From: Pseudomonas protegens
GTDB taxonomy: Bacteria > Pseudomonadota > Gammaproteobacteria > Pseudomonadales > Pseudomonadaceae
DNA: 64,000 nucleotides
Assembly: GCF_013407925.2 (NCBI RefSeq)
Contig: NZ_CP060201.1
Location: 5,689,001-5,753,000, forward strand
Direction of reading: 5' to 3'
Position numbers and translations under genes: made by a program. Under the pieces are notes generated by a model. The model searched no databases. It saw only the letters and a program-made list of their open reading frames with translations, and was not told the origin of the DNA. This document shows, one piece after another, positions 62,952 through 64,000 of this stretch. Within the stretch, counting starts at the first letter, position 1, and every line of letters begins with the position of its first letter.

Positions 62952-64000
62952 TTAGAAGTTCACCGAAGCACTCAACCGCGCCGTCAGCGGCGCGCCCTGG
63001 AACAGGTAGTCGTCGCCCATGTATTCCCCGGCGTCGCGCCAGTAGCGTTTGTCGAACAGGTTGTCCACGGTCAGGCGGAACACGGTGTCGTAGCCATCAA
63101 TGCGCGTGCTGTAGCGGCTGCCGATGTTGAAGATGGCGTAGGCGCCGGTGGCGACGTTGCCCTGGCGGTCGGCGTATTTGCTGCCGCTGTATTGCATGCC
63201 ACCCAGCAGGGCCAGGCCGTCGAGCCAGGGCAGGGCGTAGTCGCCTTGGAGGCTGGCCCGCAGGCGGGGGACGTTGAGGGTTTGGTGGCCTTCGTAGGCC
63301 GGGGTGCCGGTGCCCTCGACCCGGGAGCGGATCGCCGCGACGCTGGCGGCAATCTGCAGGCGCTGGGTGGCCCAGCCGTTGGCGGAGAGCTCCAGGCCGG
63401 TGTTCTTTTGCTGGCCCTGCTGGACGTAGGTGAAACCGCCATCAGCATCCGGGCGTGAGTACTGGTAGGCCTGGCGCATCTGGAACAGGGCGGCGGTAAA
63501 GCTCATGCGCTGCCAGTCGTATTTGATCCCGGCTTCGATTTGGCGCGAGACGGTGGGGGCCAGGGTGTTGTAGGCGTTGCTGGCGAACCACGGGGCCTGA
63601 CCACCCAGGCTCAGGCCCTTGCTGTATTGGGTGTACAGCGAAATGTTGTTGATCGGTTTGTAGATCAGCGCGGCCTGGGGCAGGAACACATAGCGTTGGG
63701 TGTGGCGCTGGGTGCCGTCCTGACTGTTGAAGGCTTTTTCATCCAGGCGCACTTCACGCCCGCCGAGAACTGTCTGCCACTGTTCGTTGAAGCTGATGCG
63801 GTCGCTGAGGAACAGGCCGTATTGGCGGCTGTCCAGGCGTCGATGAGAGTCGCCGAGTGGGCCGTCGTAGGGGGCAAAGTGCCCGGGTTCGCTGTCGATA
63901 TTGCCACTGCCGTTGCCGTTGTCGACGCGGTGCATGACCTGATCGCGATTGTCCACCACGCGGCGGAACGCGCTGCTCCCCACACTCAACTCATGGCCCA
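62952..64000 (-). CDS. TonB-dependent siderophore receptor (5' part beyond window)
   Basis: The frame is open to the window edge (no start inside is needed); about 349 C-terminal residues are present. Alternating beta-strand pattern of a 22-strand barrel, with ADRQYGLFLSD-like strands, LYTQYSKGLSLGG, and the closing DNLFDKRYWRDAGEYMGDDYLFQGAPLTARLSASVNF ending in the terminal Phe of outer-membrane proteins. The DNLFDKRYW box is typical of FpvA/FhuE-type ferrisiderophore receptors. The ligand cannot be told, as the plug domain is outside the window. Confidence 0.9.
   Translation of the reverse strand, partial: GHELSVGSSAFRRVVDNRDQVMHRVDNGNGSGNIDSEPGHFAPYDGPLGDSHRRLDSRQYGLFLSDRISFNEQWQTVLGGREVRLDEKAFNSQDGTQRHTQRYVFLPQAALIYKPINNISLYTQYSKGLSLGGQAPWFASNAYNTLAPTVSRQIEAGIKYDWQRMSFTAALFQMRQAYQYSRPDADGGFTYVQQGQQKNTGLELSANGWATQRLQIAASVAAIRSRVEGTGTPAYEGHQTLNVPRLRASLQGDYALPWLDGLALLGGMQYSGSKYADRQGNVATGAYAIFNIGSRYSTRIDGYDTVFRLTVDNLFDKRYWRDAGEYMGDDYLFQGAPLTARLSASVNF

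Overview
The window is a piece of a Pseudomonas chromosome, most likely from the P. fluorescens complex. The evidence is high GC, Pseudomonas-type REP repeats (GTAGGAGC...GGCTTGCC...GCGAA), and the core gene order purB-hflD-mnmA-Nudix-idh/icd-cspD/clpS-clpA-infA-bpt-aat-trxB/ftsK-lolA-rarA-crcB-serS-cysG...tusDCBE, which matches the order I recall from P. aeruginosa. Species-level placement is not possible from inspection alone.

Region by region: (1) 1-25.4 kb is conserved core: purine synthesis (purB), tRNA thiolation (mnmA, tusBCDE), two different isocitrate dehydrogenases transcribed divergently, the ClpS/ClpA N-degron system together with both N-end-rule aminoacyl transferases (bpt, aat), trxB, ftsK, lolA, rarA, crcB, serS and cysG. 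One gene here, a glutathionyl-hydroquinone reductase homologue (21.9-22.9 kb), carries an in-frame stop codon. (2) 25.5-28.0 kb holds small accessory genes (SDR, DUF1275, DUF6388-like, RDD). (3) 28.0-36.8 kb is a complete benzoate to muconolactone block: catR, catBCA, benR, benABCD. A CatR-type operator and a textbook BenR/XylS tandem site are readable upstream of catB and benA. (4) 36.8-41.2 kb is a less familiar cluster: MocR regulator, a VioC/AsnO-like 2-oxoglutarate oxygenase, a TauE permease and a YdfG-like dehydrogenase. (5) 41.4-49.2 kb holds a two-component system with a PepSY protein and cytochrome b561, then a three-gene envelope operon (sialidase-like, membrane protein, LTA-synthase-like sulfatase).

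(6) 49.3-59.7 kb is an accessory island rich in nucleases and defence genes: an HNH nuclease, an Mrr-like restriction enzyme, and a compact type II-short CBASS operon on the minus strand. That operon encodes an HNH-SAVED effector of the Cap5 type with an unusual N-terminal extension of about 130 residues, then a CD-NTase ending in Gly, then an E2-like protein with a SEC-C-like zinc motif. The island also has an IS3-family element and a DUF1016/YhcG PD-(D/E)XK nuclease. This CBASS variant is the strongest candidate for something not well described. (7) 60-64 kb holds a tandem pair of diverged secreted paralogues, a DUF4265-like gene, a decayed stretch, and the 3' part of a TonB-dependent receptor running off the right edge.

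No tRNA, rRNA or CRISPR array was recognised.
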